Source: Chitinispirillales bacterium ANBcel5 (GTDB lineage Bacteria; Fibrobacterota; Chitinivibrionia; Chitinivibrionales; Chitinispirillaceae). Taken from it: a stretch of 64,000 nt of DNA. The notes beneath the pieces were generated by a model. It was not told the DNA's origin, made no database searches, and saw nothing but the letters and a program-made list of their open reading frames with translations. The stretch is from NCBI GenBank assembly GCA_029688955.1, contig JARUKZ010000005.1, positions 1 to 64,000 on the forward strand, given 5' to 3'. Within the stretch, counting starts at the first letter, position 1. Every line of letters begins with the position of its first letter. Both the position numbers and the translations under genes were made by a program. Shown one piece after another: positions 35,986 to 45,224 of the stretch.

Positions 35986-36639
35986 CTATAAATCAAGTTT
36001 TGTCTGGATAAAAAAATGGTTACAAAATGTCCTGCGATGTATAGGAGACAATCCATAACTTTCTATTTTCGAAATATGTTCCTTTGTCCCGTACCCTTTG
36101 TTTGTATCAAATTTATAGTGAGGGTAAAGATCATGATAGTCTTTCATCATACGATCCCGCGTAACTTTTGCGACTATTGATGCTGCGGCAATTGATGCGC
36201 TCTTACCATCTCCCCCAATCAACGTTTTTTGCTTTTTGATATCAAAAAAAGGAATCGCATGATTCCCATCTATAAGAGCGATACTCCATTTGCATTCAAT
36301 ATTTTCGATAGCTTTTTTCATCGCAAGAAAGGTCGCGTTTAACACATTATTCTTGTCTATCTCTTCAACAGTCGCTATCCCTACAGACCAAAACGGTGCT
36401 TTTTCCGTTATTTGGTCATATAAATATTCTCTGGTTTTTTGATTTAATTTCTTTGAATCATCAATTTTTTCTATCTTCTGTTCATAATCCAGTACAACTG
36501 CCGCGGCGACAACCGGCCCTGCCAACGGTCCCCTGCCAGCTTCATCAACACCCACAATAAAATTTCCGCTTTCGGATTTTATTTCATAGTCAAACTGATA
36601 CAGGTCCCCTTTGCTGTTTTTGCAGCACTTTTCAGGCAT
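35986..36639 (-). CDS. rnhB: ribonuclease HII
   Basis: This 217-residue enzyme has GVDEAGRGPLAGPVVAAAVV (catalytic Asp-Glu), the DGNHAIP segment, and the third acid near DRMMKDYHDLYP. It removes ribonucleotides from DNA and RNA-DNA hybrids in the cytoplasm. It overlaps the start of purN's 3' end by eight bases, so they are co-expressed. The C-terminus ends HRRTFCNHFF, as in other RNase HII proteins. Confidence 0.96.
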   Translation of the reverse strand: MPEKCCKNSKGDLYQFDYEIKSESGNFIVGVDEAGRGPLAGPVVAAAVVLDYEQKIEKIDDSKKLNQKTREYLYDQITEKAPFWSVGIATVEEIDKNNVLNATFLAMKKAIENIECKWSIALIDGNHAIPFFDIKKQKTLIGGDGKSASIAAASIVAKVTRDRMMKDYHDLYPHYKFDTNKGYGTKEHISKIESYGLSPIHRRTFCNHFFIQTKLDL

Positions 36640-37252
36640 TCACAACTACCTTTCGCCCCTGTATCCTGACATGACCGCATGCAATCGCTTCAACTGCTTT
36701 CCAGTAAACAGCGTGTTCTGTAGCAAGCACTCTTGCCGCAAGGGTTTCACAGGTATCGGTGTCAAAAACTCTTACCGGTTCCTGAATTATAACGGGTCCA
36801 TGGTCATATTCTTCGTCAACGAAATGTACTGTCACCCCTGTAACTTTTGATCCATAATCCAATACTGCTTTGTGCACATTGGAGCCATACATCCCTTTTC
36901 CGCCAAATGCAGGAAGCAGTGACGGGTGAATATTTATGATCTTTTCCTTAAAATGGTGAACCAGTTGCGCGGGAAGTTTTTTCATGTATCCCGCAAGCAC
37001 GATTAATTGCACATTTTTCTCTTCAAGCTTTTCAATTAACGAAGAGCAATACTCTTTTTCATCTAAATAATGAGATGGTGAACAGTGTAGTACTTCTATG
37101 CCATACTTCCTGGCTTTTTCAAAAACCCCCGCGGAGCTGTTATTGCCCACCATCAGTACAAAATTTACATGAAGATCACCAGCTTTTTTTCTCTGTAAAA
37201 GAATATCAAAATTACTGCCCTGACCAGATGCAAATACAGCACAATTCATCAT
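36632..37252 (-). CDS. purN: phosphoribosylglycinamide formyltransferase PurN
   Basis: This 206-residue protein is a formyltetrahydrofolate-dependent GAR transformylase of purine synthesis. FASGQGSNFDILL near the N-terminus binds the ribosyl phosphate. INIHPSLLPAFGGKGMYG carries the catalytic Asn and His, and VDEEYDHGPVI carries the Asp. The GT2 gene upstream and rnhB downstream are on the same strand. Confidence 0.95.
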   Translation of the reverse strand: MMNCAVFASGQGSNFDILLQRKKAGDLHVNFVLMVGNNSSAGVFEKARKYGIEVLHCSPSHYLDEKEYCSSLIEKLEEKNVQLIVLAGYMKKLPAQLVHHFKEKIINIHPSLLPAFGGKGMYGSNVHKAVLDYGSKVTGVTVHFVDEEYDHGPVIIQEPVRVFDTDTCETLAARVLATEHAVYWKAVEAIACGHVRIQGRKVVVNA

Positions 37253-37307
37253 TTCATTAAACTCCTGCCGGCAATTAAATTCCTGCTTTTAATACATTGA
37301 AACAAAA

Positions 37308-38543
37308 TCAGATGTTTGATTCCTGTGCAATGTGCTCCAAGGAATCCACATCACCACTTTTACTGAGATTATATCGTATTCCAGACCAAACGATTGTATT
37401 TGTCATAAACGTTCTGAAATAACTGATTATATGGGTCAATCGCATAAAAGGCTGAAATAATATGAACTTATAAAAACGGGTCATTTTTCCAAGAAATGGA
37501 TAAAGCGTTGCGGAGAGTGCCTGGCCCAGATAAAAAACAAGAGCAGCCCCACCACCTAAATCAGTAAAACTATACGAGGGTGAAAGCACTGATCCAAGCA
37601 GCGCCACTGGTAATAGAAAAATAAGAATTAATACCGAAACAGCCATGGGTAGCGTGGGGAAAAACCATAGCTTTCGCTGATAGGCTTTAAGAAACATTAT
37701 CTGTCGTTCGAACCATGAAACTGAACCACCAACCGTTTTCAGCAAATCATCAGTTTGAGTAATACATGATGGTACCACAACAGCTTTTTTCGACCCCTTG
37801 AAGACCAGATGTGAAAGGCTCATATCATCAACCGCGGCCTTTGACCATTTCTCCTCTACACCAAGCTCATCAAAATCCTTCTTCCTGATTGCCATTGAGC
37901 CGCCCCACAAACCCACACCACCAAAAAAGCATGCCGCACTGAAACTAACGTATATAAAGATATTCACATAGGAGTGGGTAAGCTCCCCCAAACTACCTTC
38001 CGGAGGATTAAGCCATCTAAAGCCGCTTGTAACTGTAACTTTTTCATCTGCCAGTGGCAAAATAAGCTCTTTTAGCCAGGTGGGGTCTGGTTTGATGTCT
38101 GAATCAGCGAACACATACACATTTGATTCATCCGCTTTTCGTAGCCCCGCAATCATGTTGTGATTTTTTTGAGCACACCTGGTGGAAAGCCCTGCTACCA
38201 CAAGCTTAGCCCTTTTGTCTTTTTCCGTTATGGCCTTGATGTAGGGTACGGCTTTATCGCTCTCTTTTTCTACCACAAAGATTACTTCGTAGTTGTTGTA
38301 CTCCAACTCCAGAAATCCCATTAAGTTTCTTCCCAGATCTTTTGGAACACCCTTACAGGGGACGATAACGGTACACCGTGGATTGTAGGAATCACTGAAT
38401 TTGGGACGCATATATCTGTCGTAGATATATCGTTGGTAGAAGATGGTAAATACAGTAGCCACAAACTCTGCAGTAACAATTAGAGCAGCAATAAAAAACA
38501 GCATTTTTGTTACCACATTAGGACCCATCAGAGTTTCAAACAA
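37308..38543 (-). CDS. GT2/GT21-type membrane glycosyltransferase
   Basis: This 411-residue protein has an N-terminal membrane helix (about 12-38), a GT-A domain with IVPCKGVP, VFVVEKES, VFADSDIKPD (the D-x-D-type site) and DDMSLSHLVF, and C-terminal helices (about 300-350). The layout matches ceramide-glucosyltransferase-like and HpnI-type enzymes. The substrate is probably a lipid. QIMFLKAYQRKLW is at the place of the family's (Q/R)-x-x-R-W motif but is changed (ERQIMFLKAY). Confidence 0.82.
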   Translation of the reverse strand: MFETLMGPNVVTKMLFFIAALIVTAEFVATVFTIFYQRYIYDRYMRPKFSDSYNPRCTVIVPCKGVPKDLGRNLMGFLELEYNNYEVIFVVEKESDKAVPYIKAITEKDKRAKLVVAGLSTRCAQKNHNMIAGLRKADESNVYVFADSDIKPDPTWLKELILPLADEKVTVTSGFRWLNPPEGSLGELTHSYVNIFIYVSFSAACFFGGVGLWGGSMAIRKKDFDELGVEEKWSKAAVDDMSLSHLVFKGSKKAVVVPSCITQTDDLLKTVGGSVSWFERQIMFLKAYQRKLWFFPTLPMAVSVLILIFLLPVALLGSVLSPSYSFTDLGGGAALVFYLGQALSATLYPFLGKMTRFYKFILFQPFMRLTHIISYFRTFMTNTIVWSGIRYNLSKSGDVDSLEHIAQESNI

Positions 38544-38730
38544 AACCTACCCCCGTTTAAATTACAAATCCATTTTTCAGCAGAGATGGAAAATACGTCA
38601 TATCAAACTGCGTTATTATATAAATCATCATTTTTATGCCGCAAAGTAGAGGTTTTTATAATTTTTAGATGATAGACGCAAAAAAAGAAGCAGAGGTGTG
38701 GATATCTATGCATGCACTCAGTAAGGCATT

Positions 38731-38898
38731 ATTGTTGTTGATGATAACCAACCGGAGACTAAACGTTACGTTCCCCGGGAGCTTAACTCCCGTTTAAAGC
38801 AATAGGGTATAAACACCGTTGTTGAGTTTATGTTCTGTACAGCATTAGAAAGCGGTAGTAGCGCCGTAACCTCCGAACACCCTGACATACAAAGATAG
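38731..38898 (+). pseudogene. decayed response-regulator-like fragment
   Basis: A frame reads IVVDDNQPETKRYVPRELNSR, is stopped by TAG at 38803-38805, and resumes with INTVVEF...SSAVTSEHPDIQ. The VDDN start and SEHPDI resemble the phospho-acceptor region of a CheY-like receiver. Only 56 codons can be followed and there is no start signal. Confidence 0.35.
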
Positions 38899-39221
38899 AA
38901 GCCATAGAAAAGATGATTTCGATTGTAGTAATGAGTACGCAAAGAGTACTTCGACGCTTCGCAAAGTTGAGAGTGGTAAAAAGTCTCCGCAATTAATATT
39001 GGATACTGTGCCAAACCCAAACAGGCTTTAACGCAGTTTTTTCTTTTCAATACCCAGCTTAAAGCCGGTATTCGCATTGCCGATCAGCAGGCTTCCGCTC
39101 TTTTTAACCGGATGCTTAATAGCAGAATTACGCTTCCGCACTCTGCGTGACGCTAAAACATCCGAAAACTATCCTTTTTTCTATTATCCATCCAACAAAA
39201 CGCTTTGCTTTCAGTTCGATC
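38899..39221. other. intergenic, no gene seen
   Basis: No supported gene is found between the receiver remnant and the tandem array; a 103-codon minus-strand frame (38766-39077) has no motifs or start signal. Confidence 0.35.
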
Positions 39222-39970
39222 AGAGCTACTTCAGCGATGCTTCGCCTTATTTCAGGTTAAAATAGAGCTACTCCATAGGTGATCGGTCTCATTTCAATTT
39301 AAAATAGAGCTACTCCATAGGTGATTAGTCTCATTTCAATTTAAAATGAAGCTAATGCAGAGGTGATCAGTCCCATTTTAAATTAAAACGAAGCTAATGC
39401 AGAGGTGATCAGTCCCATTTTAATTTGAAATGAAGCTAATGCAGAGGTGATCAGTCCCATTTTAATTTAAAATGAAGCTAATGCAGAGGTGATCAGTCTC
39501 ATTTTAATTTGAAATGAAGCTACTGCAGAGGTGATTAGTCTCATTTTAAATTAAAATGAAGCTACTGCAGAAGTGATCAGTCTCATTTTAAATTAAAATG
39601 AAGCTACTGCAGAGGTGATCAGTCTCATTTTAAATTAAAATGAAGCTACTGCAGAGGTGATCAGTCTCATTTTAAATTAAAATGAAGCTACTGCAGAGGT
39701 GATTAGTCTCATTTTAAATTAAAATGAAGCTAATGCAGAGGTGATTAGTCCCATTTTAATTTGAAATGAAGCTAATGCAGAGGTGATCAGTCCCATTTTA
39801 ATTTAAAATGAAGCTAATGCAGAGGTGATCAGTCTCATTTTAATTTGAAATGAAGCTAATGCAGAGGTGATTAGTCCCATTTTAAATTAAAACGAAGCTA
39901 ATGCAGAGGTGATCAGTCCCATTTTAAATTAAAACGAAGCTAATGCAGAGGTGATCTGTCTCATTTCAAT
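39222..39970. repeat. 42-bp non-coding tandem repeat array, about 18 units
   Basis: The unit is about GAAGCTAATGCAGAGGTGAT, then CAGTCYCATT and an AT-rich box ATTTTAAATTAAAAT or ATTTTAATTTRAAAT. The spacing is exactly 42 bases over at least 16 consecutive units (39265 to 39937), with substitutions but no insertions or deletions. The first units are the most diverged. All six reading frames are closed within each unit, so it is non-coding. The AT-rich box is nearly palindromic. There are no unique spacers, so it is not a CRISPR array. Confidence 0.9.
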
Positions 39971-40107
39971 ACATAACAGCTTTTCCTATAACCGGTGCAT
40001 GATAATTTCCAACTTAGCCCTCATCATAGCACTTAAACTGCGACATAATTATATTACTGTATATTAAAAGACAGTATGGTTTAGGCATATACGCGAGGAG
40101 GAGATAG

Positions 40108-41073
40108 ATGAAACCGGTCAGAATATTAGGGGCGATAATTATCACCGTAGCACTTTCTACCCGTGCTGATATAAACGTAAGAGATGATCAGGGCTGGACC
40201 CTTCTTCACAGAGCCGCTTATCACAATCAGGTTGATGCCATAGAACGGTTACTTGGTGAAGGAGCCAATATCAATGTGCGTAATAACCATAATGCCACAC
40301 CTCTTCACTGGGCTGCTCACCAGGGTAATGATGAATCGGTGGAGTTTTTGCTTAGCCATGGCGCCGATGCCAACGCAAAAGACAGAGACGGCTGGGCTCC
40401 GCTTCACCGGGCAGCGTATGAAGGTCATGCTCAGAGTGCTGAAATTCTCCTTTCAAAAGGTGCAAACGTAAACAGTAAGAACAACCATGGATCTACTCCG
40501 CTTCACTGGGCTGTGTATAACAATCAAATCGATGTGGTAAGGGTGCTTGGCAGAAGTGGTGCTGATGTAAACGCTCAAAACGAAAAAGGCAGCACTCCGC
40601 TTCACCGGGCAGCTCTCAGGGGACATGGCAATGTTGCAGAACTGATCATTCGAAACGGGGCAACCCCTGATATTCAGGACAACTATGGCTGGACCCCGCT
40701 TCACCGGGCGGCTTTTAACGGACGAACCAAAGCAGTACAGCGGCTGATCTCTTTGGGAGCAGATTTAAACATCAAAGACACCAAAGGCGGCACCCCGCTT
40801 CACCGGGCAGTGTATAATGGTCAAGTAAGTACAGCAACGCTTTTGATAGAAAATGGAGCAGAGATAAATGCAGCCAACACCAGTGGCTGGACTCCACTTC
40901 ACCGAGCAGCTTATGATGGTAACACACAGCTGGTCGAGCTTCTTTTAACCAATGGAGCTGATTCAAGCATCAAAAATAATTTCAATGCCACTGCGCTTCA
41001 CTGGGCAACCCTTGAGCAGCGCAGCACGGTGATAGAGATGCTTGAAAAGCACGACAATGAAGAAAACAAGTAA
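40108..41073 (+). CDS. exported ankyrin-repeat protein
   Basis: This 321-residue protein has a short signal peptide (cut likely after STRA, about 20) followed by about nine ankyrin repeats with the consensus G-x-TPLHxAAxxGxxxxVxxLLxxGAxxN (for example GWAPLHRAAYEGHAQSAEIL). Several repeats alternate HRAA and HWA, as if a two-repeat unit had been duplicated. GAGGAGG seven bases upstream marks the start. It probably acts in the periplasm as a protein-binding scaffold; partners are unknown. It follows directly after the 42-bp array. Confidence 0.88.
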   Translation: MKPVRILGAIIITVALSTRADINVRDDQGWTLLHRAAYHNQVDAIERLLGEGANINVRNNHNATPLHWAAHQGNDESVEFLLSHGADANAKDRDGWAPLHRAAYEGHAQSAEILLSKGANVNSKNNHGSTPLHWAVYNNQIDVVRVLGRSGADVNAQNEKGSTPLHRAALRGHGNVAELIIRNGATPDIQDNYGWTPLHRAAFNGRTKAVQRLISLGADLNIKDTKGGTPLHRAVYNGQVSTATLLIENGAEINAANTSGWTPLHRAAYDGNTQLVELLLTNGADSSIKNNFNATALHWATLEQRSTVIEMLEKHDNEENK

Positions 41074-41206
41074 GCTAAACTGAGAGGTTGAAGCTAATAC
41101 TTGTTTGCAGAATTGGTAGTAACCCGGTGATAATCATTAGGTTACAAGGAAAAGGTGAGCTGTAATTACTAATCTCAAAGCAGATATAAGCAGCCCCCCT
41201 CTTTTC

Positions 41207-42472
41207 TCACCCGGGACTCGCCCCTGTCCGGTTAGCGCTCTCCTGAAGCTGCGCTGTTTCTGGCTCTTCAACCTCAGCTGGTTCTTTAAGAAACAAAATC
41301 ATGCACACTAAAGTAACTGCCGCAATGAAAGCAGGAACCAACCAGTACGCCCGGTAATCAATCACTCCCATGGAATCGGTGAACAGATCAGTTACTCTGC
41401 CGGCAGTGAAACTTCCCATAAACCCACCAGCCCCGGAAGTCAGCATCCCAAATAGTTGATGAACCCCTGCCCGTTCCCCTGATGTGCAATACTTATCAAG
41501 AGAGATAAACATAGTGATAAAAACAAATGTATAAGCCAGACCATGTATACTAAGACTGGTATACACCATCCAGTTTGATATCGCCAGTGAACAGAGTATA
41601 AAACGTATTAACTGAAGTGATACGCCAAGTATCATCACCTTTTTCATTCCCCAGCGAGTAAGAAGAAAGCCTAAGATTCCCATGGCAAAAATTTCCGGTA
41701 TCTGCCCAAGACTCATGGCAGGCATAATGCTTTCATCGGCAAAACCAATGTGTTTAAGAAAAGGTGATGTCCCAACAGAATAGAACTTATCGATAAAGGC
41801 TACACACATTGTAAGAAGAGCAAGGGTTAGAATCTCCGGACGCCTGATAACCTTAAACGAATCCCGCGGAAGAAAGGTCTGCTTTTTAGCATCAGGAATA
41901 AAATTACCCTTAGGCAAAAACAGCGTATAGAAGGAAAGTACCAGGGACGATAGTGCCGAAAAGATCATTATGTCCGGAAGGCGGCTTGATTGAGCCAAAT
42001 CTCCCCCACGCACCCAGCCAAAACTAAACACCCACGCTACAGCGATCCATCCTATTGTTCCCCACACACGAATGTTTCCAAATTTATTGCGCCGATCCTT
42101 AGGAGAGTGATGAAATGTAATAGCATTTATCAGAGGCATTGTGGGCATAACTAACAGTGTATAAGCAAGATAGAGAAACATCACGGGGTAAAAACTGCTC
42201 TGACGTGAGAAGAACAGCATCACGATTGCCCCAAGGAAATGACAGATCCCCAGTAAACGTTCAGCCCGTATAAGCCTGTCGGCTATGCAGGCAGCAACCA
42301 ATGGTGAAACGATGGCAGAAAAGGCAGCAATACCCACAATCAATCCAGTCTGAGATCCGGTGAATTTCAAATGATCAGAGAGGTAAAGGCTCATGATAGG
42401 AAGGGTAGCCCCTGCCACAAAAAACTGCAGAAACATCAATATACATAGTTTGATTTTTATCACTTTATTCAA
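41207..42472 (-). CDS. MFS transporter, nucleoside:H+ symporter-like
   Basis: This 421-residue protein has 12 predicted membrane helices and features of the nucleoside:H+ symporter branch of the MFS: LPIMSLYLSDHLKFTGSQTGLI near the N-terminus, FGNIRVWGTIGWIAV after helix 4, and paired C-terminal helices. It probably imports nucleosides or related small molecules. It stands alone on the minus strand. The exact substrate is an inference from family resemblance. Confidence 0.78.
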   Translation of the reverse strand: MNKVIKIKLCILMFLQFFVAGATLPIMSLYLSDHLKFTGSQTGLIVGIAAFSAIVSPLVAACIADRLIRAERLLGICHFLGAIVMLFFSRQSSFYPVMFLYLAYTLLVMPTMPLINAITFHHSPKDRRNKFGNIRVWGTIGWIAVAWVFSFGWVRGGDLAQSSRLPDIMIFSALSSLVLSFYTLFLPKGNFIPDAKKQTFLPRDSFKVIRRPEILTLALLTMCVAFIDKFYSVGTSPFLKHIGFADESIMPAMSLGQIPEIFAMGILGFLLTRWGMKKVMILGVSLQLIRFILCSLAISNWMVYTSLSIHGLAYTFVFITMFISLDKYCTSGERAGVHQLFGMLTSGAGGFMGSFTAGRVTDLFTDSMGVIDYRAYWLVPAFIAAVTLVCMILFLKEPAEVEEPETAQLQESANRTGASPG

Positions 42473-42830
42473 TATATCACCTCAGTTAGTGAATTTTTCA
42501 CCAACATTTTTCTTTATCTAAATTATAAAGGGATTACACTGCTCTTTAAGAAACAGACAGAACAACTATCCTGCAGTGTGAAAATACAAAATTGGTTGAT
42601 GATGTTGTCACTTATTTCAGGGTAGATCTAGTCTGAAATCACCACTGAGCCAGAAATTAAAAAAATTATAAGATTAACAACCACTGAAAACACGGAAGGC
42701 ACGGAAAGGAGAGTGTGGTGACTCTGCCTGGAAAGGTATAAATGAGGAGCTGCGGTTACAAGTCTTAATTCAGGGTCAAATTGTTCCTATTGTAGCGAGA
42801 GGATCGCTTCGCCGCCCAAATCTCTGGCTG
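42473..42830. other. intergenic; contains short repetitive CACGGAA tract
   Basis: No gene is seen. ACCACTGAAAACACGGAAGG followed by CACGGAAAGG (42681-42711) is a short direct-repeat tract of the CACGAA/CACGGAA type that also occurs (inverted) at 54680-54750. Confidence 0.4.
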
Positions 42831-43418
42831 TCACCCATCCCCATCTTTCGAAAGAGTGGCACCCCACTTAACTAACCCCGCCCTCTGAATGTCATCTATA
42901 CCTGAATAAATCTCCTCATCACTATACTTTGGCTTTATACTCTTAATGATACTATAAAGCGAATCTACGCTTATGGGTTCGTGGTTATCTTTTGCTTCAT
43001 TGGCGGCAAAAAGAAGAGTCGCACGCAATTCAAGTTCCCGGGCATTCATAGTGCCAAAAGTTTCGATGACATGATCGATTTTTTCTCTATTCTCAAGTAA
43101 GAATTGCTGTGCTCTTTTTTTCAGGTCTTCTGTCTTAGAACCTGGCTTTAGCTGGTAACCACCAGTTCCAGAATAGATACTTACGACCGTAACTCCGCCC
43201 AGGGTTTCAGTTTGATCTAAGTCGATAGTGACATCAACGCAATATGGCCCATAGTTGTAGAGTGTAAAATCGTAGCCGCACTTAACACCATACCCTTCCT
43301 GAAGAATAAAAAGGATTTTCTGAAGGCTTGTTTTACCAAATTGAACTGGTTTTTCAGCTAACCTGGATGCAAGCTCTGTAATTAGTGCATAGTGATCCCA
43401 GGGAATTATACTGAACAT
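42831..43418 (-). CDS. YwgA-like protein
   Basis: This 195-residue protein resembles the B. subtilis YwgA family, distantly like SocA/Panacea antitoxins. The region FGKTSLQKILFILQEGYGV and YDFTLYNYGPYCVDVTIDLD is the shared motif set (K-x-x-LQK then Y-x-YGPY). It is 12 bases downstream of a truncated gene whose visible C-terminal part resembles the HD-domain proteins (YwfO-like) that neighbour ywgA in Bacillus. The role is unknown. Confidence 0.65.
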   Translation of the reverse strand: MFSIIPWDHYALITELASRLAEKPVQFGKTSLQKILFILQEGYGVKCGYDFTLYNYGPYCVDVTIDLDQTETLGGVTVVSIYSGTGGYQLKPGSKTEDLKKRAQQFLLENREKIDHVIETFGTMNARELELRATLLFAANEAKDNHEPISVDSLYSIIKSIKPKYSDEEIYSGIDDIQRAGLVKWGATLSKDGDG

Positions 43419-43430
43419 ACAATTAACTCC

Positions 43431-43874
43431 TCACTCTTTTATTTTTTCCTTTATACTTTTACGATGCTCAGGTGATGAATAGATTCGATATTGATTTATC
43501 GACCGAAGCCCTTTAATAACAGAGGACACTAATGACAATTTTACAATAGTTTCCTCTTGTGGTATATAGATTGGAATGTCAGATTTCTCAAATTTGTACC
43601 AGGAACTTCGTGCCATATCAGTAAAACCAATTTTTTCCTTAAATTGTTCTTCGATCTCTTTAAGTTTGTCGAGTTCTTCAGCTGAAGGACTTTCACTTGT
43701 CTCGTATACTTTTCTGTAATGCTTTCTTGTTTTTATGATTTCTGCGTGTTCCCCACCTTTGCCGGCTGTAATCATTCCAAGAACTTTCCAATCATCCCAT
43801 GTTAAATACTCTTTAACTCTTTTTGCTGTATCAGGTTTTCTGTGTAAAACCGATACCCTTGCAATGAGACTGGC
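43431..43874 (-). pseudogene. 5'-truncated HD-domain-type protein fragment
   Basis: The frame is open from 43874 but has no ATG before codon 34 (43775). The part before that ATG is clearly protein-like (IARVSVLHRKPDTAKRVKEY then LTWDDWKVLG), so the surviving sequence is the C-terminal third of a larger protein whose N-terminus is lost. It resembles the C-terminal half of YwfO-like HD hydrolases as I recall them. The annotated 114-residue form from 43775 would be an internal start. It is next to the YwgA-like gene, the usual partner, so the operon seems to have decayed. Confidence 0.5.
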
Positions 43875-43884
43875 TCATTATTTA

Positions 43885-44322
43885 AAAATCTCAGCATCTT
43901 TTCTTTATCATCCCACCTTCAAAAAGCCACTATGCCTGTCCTTGTTCCTTTATCACTCTTTCTCCAACCCTCTTCACGCTTTTTTTTAACTATACTATAA
44001 TAATAACTAACGCATTCGGGAAATTCGATCTGAAAAAGCTCAATTGGTCACACATTTCGCACATCATCCCTCAAGCACTAAAGAGTGCATCTCGCTGGTT
44101 TCAATCACCAATAACCACCACCCTAAAGGTTCCCCCGAATTCAGATGCCCATTATGTGCTTTCATTTGCCCCTTCCGGGCTATCAGCAATGATTACCGAA
44201 GCAGCCGCAACCTGTGCAGTGAACTTACAACCTGAAAAATTCCTTCGCAAGGTTACAAATTATTAGTTTTCTAAAGACGACAAAGAGATAACAGCCTAAA
44301 AATTTAGTAGAGAGGATAATGT
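43885..44322. other. intergenic, no gene seen
   Basis: Nothing with a start signal or family motif is found between the truncated HD-type gene and the small gene at 44323. Confidence 0.4.
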
Positions 44323-44634
44323 ATGCGAATCAAATATATGCACAAAATGGGCAAAACAGGCGGAGACTTCTTATACTTCAACAAAGAAGATATTCCGGAA
44401 GATATCATCGAGATCTTAACAACCAATGAGAAATTTAAAAAATCAGGCTCTTTTGGACAAAAAGGACTTGGCAAACCGGAAGAAATCGAATCCTTAACCA
44501 TTATAGATAGTGACGGAACTGAAAAATACTCATATCATAATAAGTGTATGCACTACGCGTTTAGTAATGATCAATCGATGCAGCCGGTTTTCAAAGCATT
44601 CACTCATTTCATGATTAAGCATAAACAGAGATAA
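44323..44634 (+). CDS. small hypothetical protein
   Basis: This 103-residue protein has a start preceded by GAGAGG about ten bases upstream. It is mixed alpha/beta, with ends MRIKYMHKMGKTGGDFLYF and FKAFTHFMIKHKQR. No family is recognised. It stands alone. Confidence 0.45.
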   Translation: MRIKYMHKMGKTGGDFLYFNKEDIPEDIIEILTTNEKFKKSGSFGQKGLGKPEEIESLTIIDSDGTEKYSYHNKCMHYAFSNDQSMQPVFKAFTHFMIKHKQR

Positions 44635-44681
44635 AATCACATAGCAGCGAGCAGATAGGGTTTGTCCCTCACAGTATTCCA

Positions 44682-45224
44682 TCACGCCCTGCTTTTCCTG
44701 TACTCTTTCAATTGCACCAGATAGGTAGCTCTTATGGCAAGAAGCTCATTATCATATCTGCCATCCCTGAAATCCGGAAAAGACCACTCAAAGGAACGAT
44801 ACCTGCCCCCTCTGTATCGTCCTGCAAGATCGGCGTAGATACCCTTGTCCAGGTAAACCTTCTGCCCTGCTTCTTTTGCCGAAGCAAGCAGGGTTTTGTT
44901 ATGATCAAGATATCCCGCATCAAGATTAACCCCTCGTTTGCCTTCGATACAAAGAGAAAATTCGATCTGATTGCACTGCAGTTTGACCTCAACAATATCT
45001 TTGGGGTTTCTAAGCTCTTTTAGCGAAACCAAGCGCCTCTGAAGCGGCTCGCCCATCTCCGATTCATAATAATCTGTAACATCAAAATGATGATCATCAC
45101 CCTGATAATCTATCTCTCCCCACCGCTTTTCAATCTCTTCAAGCGCACGTGTAAAAAGAGTGCTCTGCTTGTAAAGAACCGCTACAAAGTATTTAACCGG
45201 GTCTGGTTGGTGTACTGATGCCAT
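44682..45224 (-). CDS. DUF4416 family protein
   Basis: This 180-residue protein matches DUF4416: YFVAVLYKQSTLFTRALEEI at the start, FDVTDYYESEMGEPLQRRLVS, VNLDAGYLDHNKTLLASAKEAG, and YADLAGRYRGGRYRSFEWSFPDFR near the end. The function is not known. Its start overlaps the end of the N-acetyltransferase gene by 32 bases. Confidence 0.88.
   Translation of the reverse strand: MASVHQPDPVKYFVAVLYKQSTLFTRALEEIEKRWGEIDYQGDDHHFDVTDYYESEMGEPLQRRLVSLKELRNPKDIVEVKLQCNQIEFSLCIEGKRGVNLDAGYLDHNKTLLASAKEAGQKVYLDKGIYADLAGRYRGGRYRSFEWSFPDFRDGRYDNELLAIRATYLVQLKEYRKSRA

Noticed and set aside
39222-39970. CRISPR array
   Set aside because: Units are continuous 42-base repeats with no unique spacers, and no cas genes are near.
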